NCBI GenBank assembly: GCA_949152475.1
Contig: OX424558.1
Span: 40,726,751 to 40,790,750, forward strand
DNA length: 64,000 bases
Direction of reading: 5' to 3'
Source: Terebella lapidaria
Lineage: Eukaryota > Annelida > Polychaeta > Terebellida > Terebellidae
Shown here in pieces: positions 62,264 to 64,000 of this stretch. Position 1 is the stretch's first letter. The number at the start of each line of letters is the position of its first letter. Made by a program: the position numbers and the translations under genes. The notes below the pieces were generated by a model. That model saw nothing but the letters and a program-made list of their open reading frames with translations. It searched no databases and had not been told where the DNA came from.

Positions 62264-64000
62264 CACTGGAATAATATACAGACCACAATGTCAGCTGAGC
62301 TTTTTTTACCTAAAGCGTCCAGTTTGGTTGTTTATGATATTAGATAAAATAATCTCAAAAACAATTTTATCATCTCTAACACACGAGGAAAGGTGGGAGT
62401 GAAGCGTAAAACACATGTATCTGTATAGGATGTTATTGCAATTATCCGTACTTAGTACAGCATTTATTGCAAGATTGTGGGCATTTCAATATTCTAGCCT
62501 TATTCATATATTGATAGCATGTATGTGTATGTCAAACATCTCGGCGCCGAAAATACATACCTGGTCCAGAACTGATCCGTATCTGATTCAGATTGATATA
62601 GCTGTGGAGATGATAAGCCGGTATCAGCCGAGGAAGATTCGGGTATCGCATGGTGCATGTTTGACATACGTCAAAATCAGTGAATCCGTAGTAGTTCAGC
62701 CCATATATCTGACTATTTACTTATGTGTTTCCCTGATATAAATTAACCAAGGCCCGGATACTAAACACAGCAGATTGTTTTCTGTATTATCTTACAACCT
62801 GCAGTGGGTTCGAAAACAACCCAGGACATGTATATCTGCCTTCAGAAATTTGGATGTATTTTTATATAATGTGCCTTCTACTATGAAGAAATAAGTCACA
62901 AACTAAAATCTAAGGCTTGCATTATTCAAAATTTAGGGAAAAAAAACTGCTGTGCCTTCTGGGATGAAAGCAATATGAAACAAAGTGTCCTAAAAGATCG
63001 AGTTAACCATTTATAATTTTCAACTCAATGCTCATTATCCAAACAAATCACTACCCATCCGCGTTTCGTACGAATACTGATGTCCATATTATATTCTGTA
63101 AATCAAACAATACATCGTTCATAAAACTGAGATCACAGATTTGAAAACTTAATTGTTTTCGTGCCAAGTCAAGAAATGGTGATTAAAATATTGAGTATCG
63201 CAAATCCCATAAGTGCGACAATTGAGATGACCTGAGACTTGCGTGTCTGCGTCCATATCCACCTTACAGGGGACTTTATTTGGATGGAATAATCAGATAT
63301 ACACCGGCGACTGGGACATGGGCCCGGTGGGGCCCACAGATATTTATTGTCCTATTATCAAGCGTGGAACAGGCGCCGACTCAAACCACTGCAGGTTTGG
63401 TCCAGGACATGAAACATCTATGATTAATGTACCACAGTTGTACTGAGTGAATGGGTAGCCATGGAGTTGACTTTGTACAAATGTATCACTGACATGAAAA
63501 CACATAACCGTGAAACTTAAACATGGAAAGATATATACTCCAAACACGACCAGCTACAAGGTGATCTAGACAAGTCTAAATCCGCACACCAACCCATGAG
63601 GTTCAGTATCAAACATAATCAAGTATACATCAGTACGATTGTGTCTTTGAGAATCTCCAAAGCTTGCCCCAAGGTTCAAGATTCACAACTATTTTCTGCA
63701 ACCTCACGAAGTTTAATAATAATGTAAGCTCTCTTACCCTGTGTCTTTTAGATACAATGTATTAGTACAATACAATACATTGCAACACAATACAGTACAT
63801 CGCAGTACAGTACTGTCTTGTTTCCTGAAGGACTACTTTCCATGGTAGTTCATCAGAGTAAGAATTACCGGTATACCTGGATAATATTCGGTGATTATTT
63901 GGTACACAATGTTTGTTGTTGTTAATTTCTTGTACACCATCATTAATTTAAACTTGATTTTTCACAATCACCTCAAGAAGTTGCAATTCGACAATTATAT

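Larger units (their letters stand above)
40700..64000 (+). repeat. Macrosatellite: at least four ~3.2-kb tandem monomers, interrupted by transposons
   Basis: Recurring anchors show four monomers in direct orientation. Anchor 1 (ATCTCGGCGCCGAAA or its variant) is near 40790, 49355, 52390 (diverged) and 62537; anchor 2 (GACTTGCGTGTCTGCGTCC; third copy TCTACGTCC) is at 41466, 50066, 58791 and 63236; anchor 3 (GTAAGTTCTGTTTACTT) is near 48127, 51563 and 60162. Raw spacings of anchor 2 are 8,600, 8,725 and 4,445 bp; removing the insertions at 41937-47246, 52698-58503, ~60180-60485 and 61377-62263 leaves about 2.9-3.3 kb each. The array starts ~0.7 kb after the esterase gene and runs off the window. 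Confidence 0.8.

Overview
This is eukaryotic, intron-rich, AT-rich DNA with very few genes and many repeats. The gene structures (short exons, GT-AG introns), the long homopolymer G/C runs, and interspersed elements built of ~134-bp tandem units with an ACGG-type microsatellite next to the 3' end suggest a lophotrochozoan, most likely a marine mollusc (perhaps a bivalve). That identification is inference; no rRNA or mitochondrial marker is present.

Two intact host genes could be reconstructed exon by exon. (1) RAB21, minus strand, 33872 to 31254, six exons, 212 aa, with all GTPase motifs and a C-terminal Cys-Cys prenylation signal. (2) A secreted cholinesterase/carboxylesterase-like alpha/beta-hydrolase, plus strand, 35844-39995, eleven exons, 629 aa, with signal peptide, HGGG oxyanion hole, GQSAG nucleophile elbow and catalytic His. 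Its first intron carries a tandem array of sixteen 67-68 bp units, each a copy of the 3' splice site plus the first ~45 bp of exon 2. The two genes lie head to head, with a nine-unit array of CACGTG E-boxes between them.

Layout: 1-10.9 kb is mostly unrecognised sequence, with a 24-bp minisatellite (3.17-4.05 kb) and a decayed copy of an uncharacterised invertebrate protein family (4.9-6.1 kb). 10.9-20.5 kb is a rearranged block: a 3,151-bp direct duplication (offset 3,935 bp, one base difference noticed) whose copies are separated by a 772-bp inverted copy of satellite lying downstream, all around a 5'-truncated non-LTR retrotransposon inserted in a 28-bp minisatellite. 20.5-30 kb holds a DIRS-type gag/RT fragment, two elements of the tandem-unit family, a MITE and unassigned DNA. 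31-40 kb holds the two genes. From ~40.7 kb to the right edge runs a tandem array of at least four ~3.2-kb monomers, interrupted by two large DNA transposons. One is 5.3 kb with CCCAGCAAACAT inverted repeats and carries a multi-exon DUF4806-domain gene. The other is 5.8 kb with ~0.9-1.2 kb inverted repeats.

The strongest leads are: the splice-acceptor minisatellite in the esterase gene; tandem arrays of perfect DR1 nuclear-receptor sites (AGGTCA-N-AGGTCA) inside mobile elements; the DUF4806 gene as transposon cargo with an in-frame proline/serine repeat; and the duplication-inversion-duplication with a templated junction.
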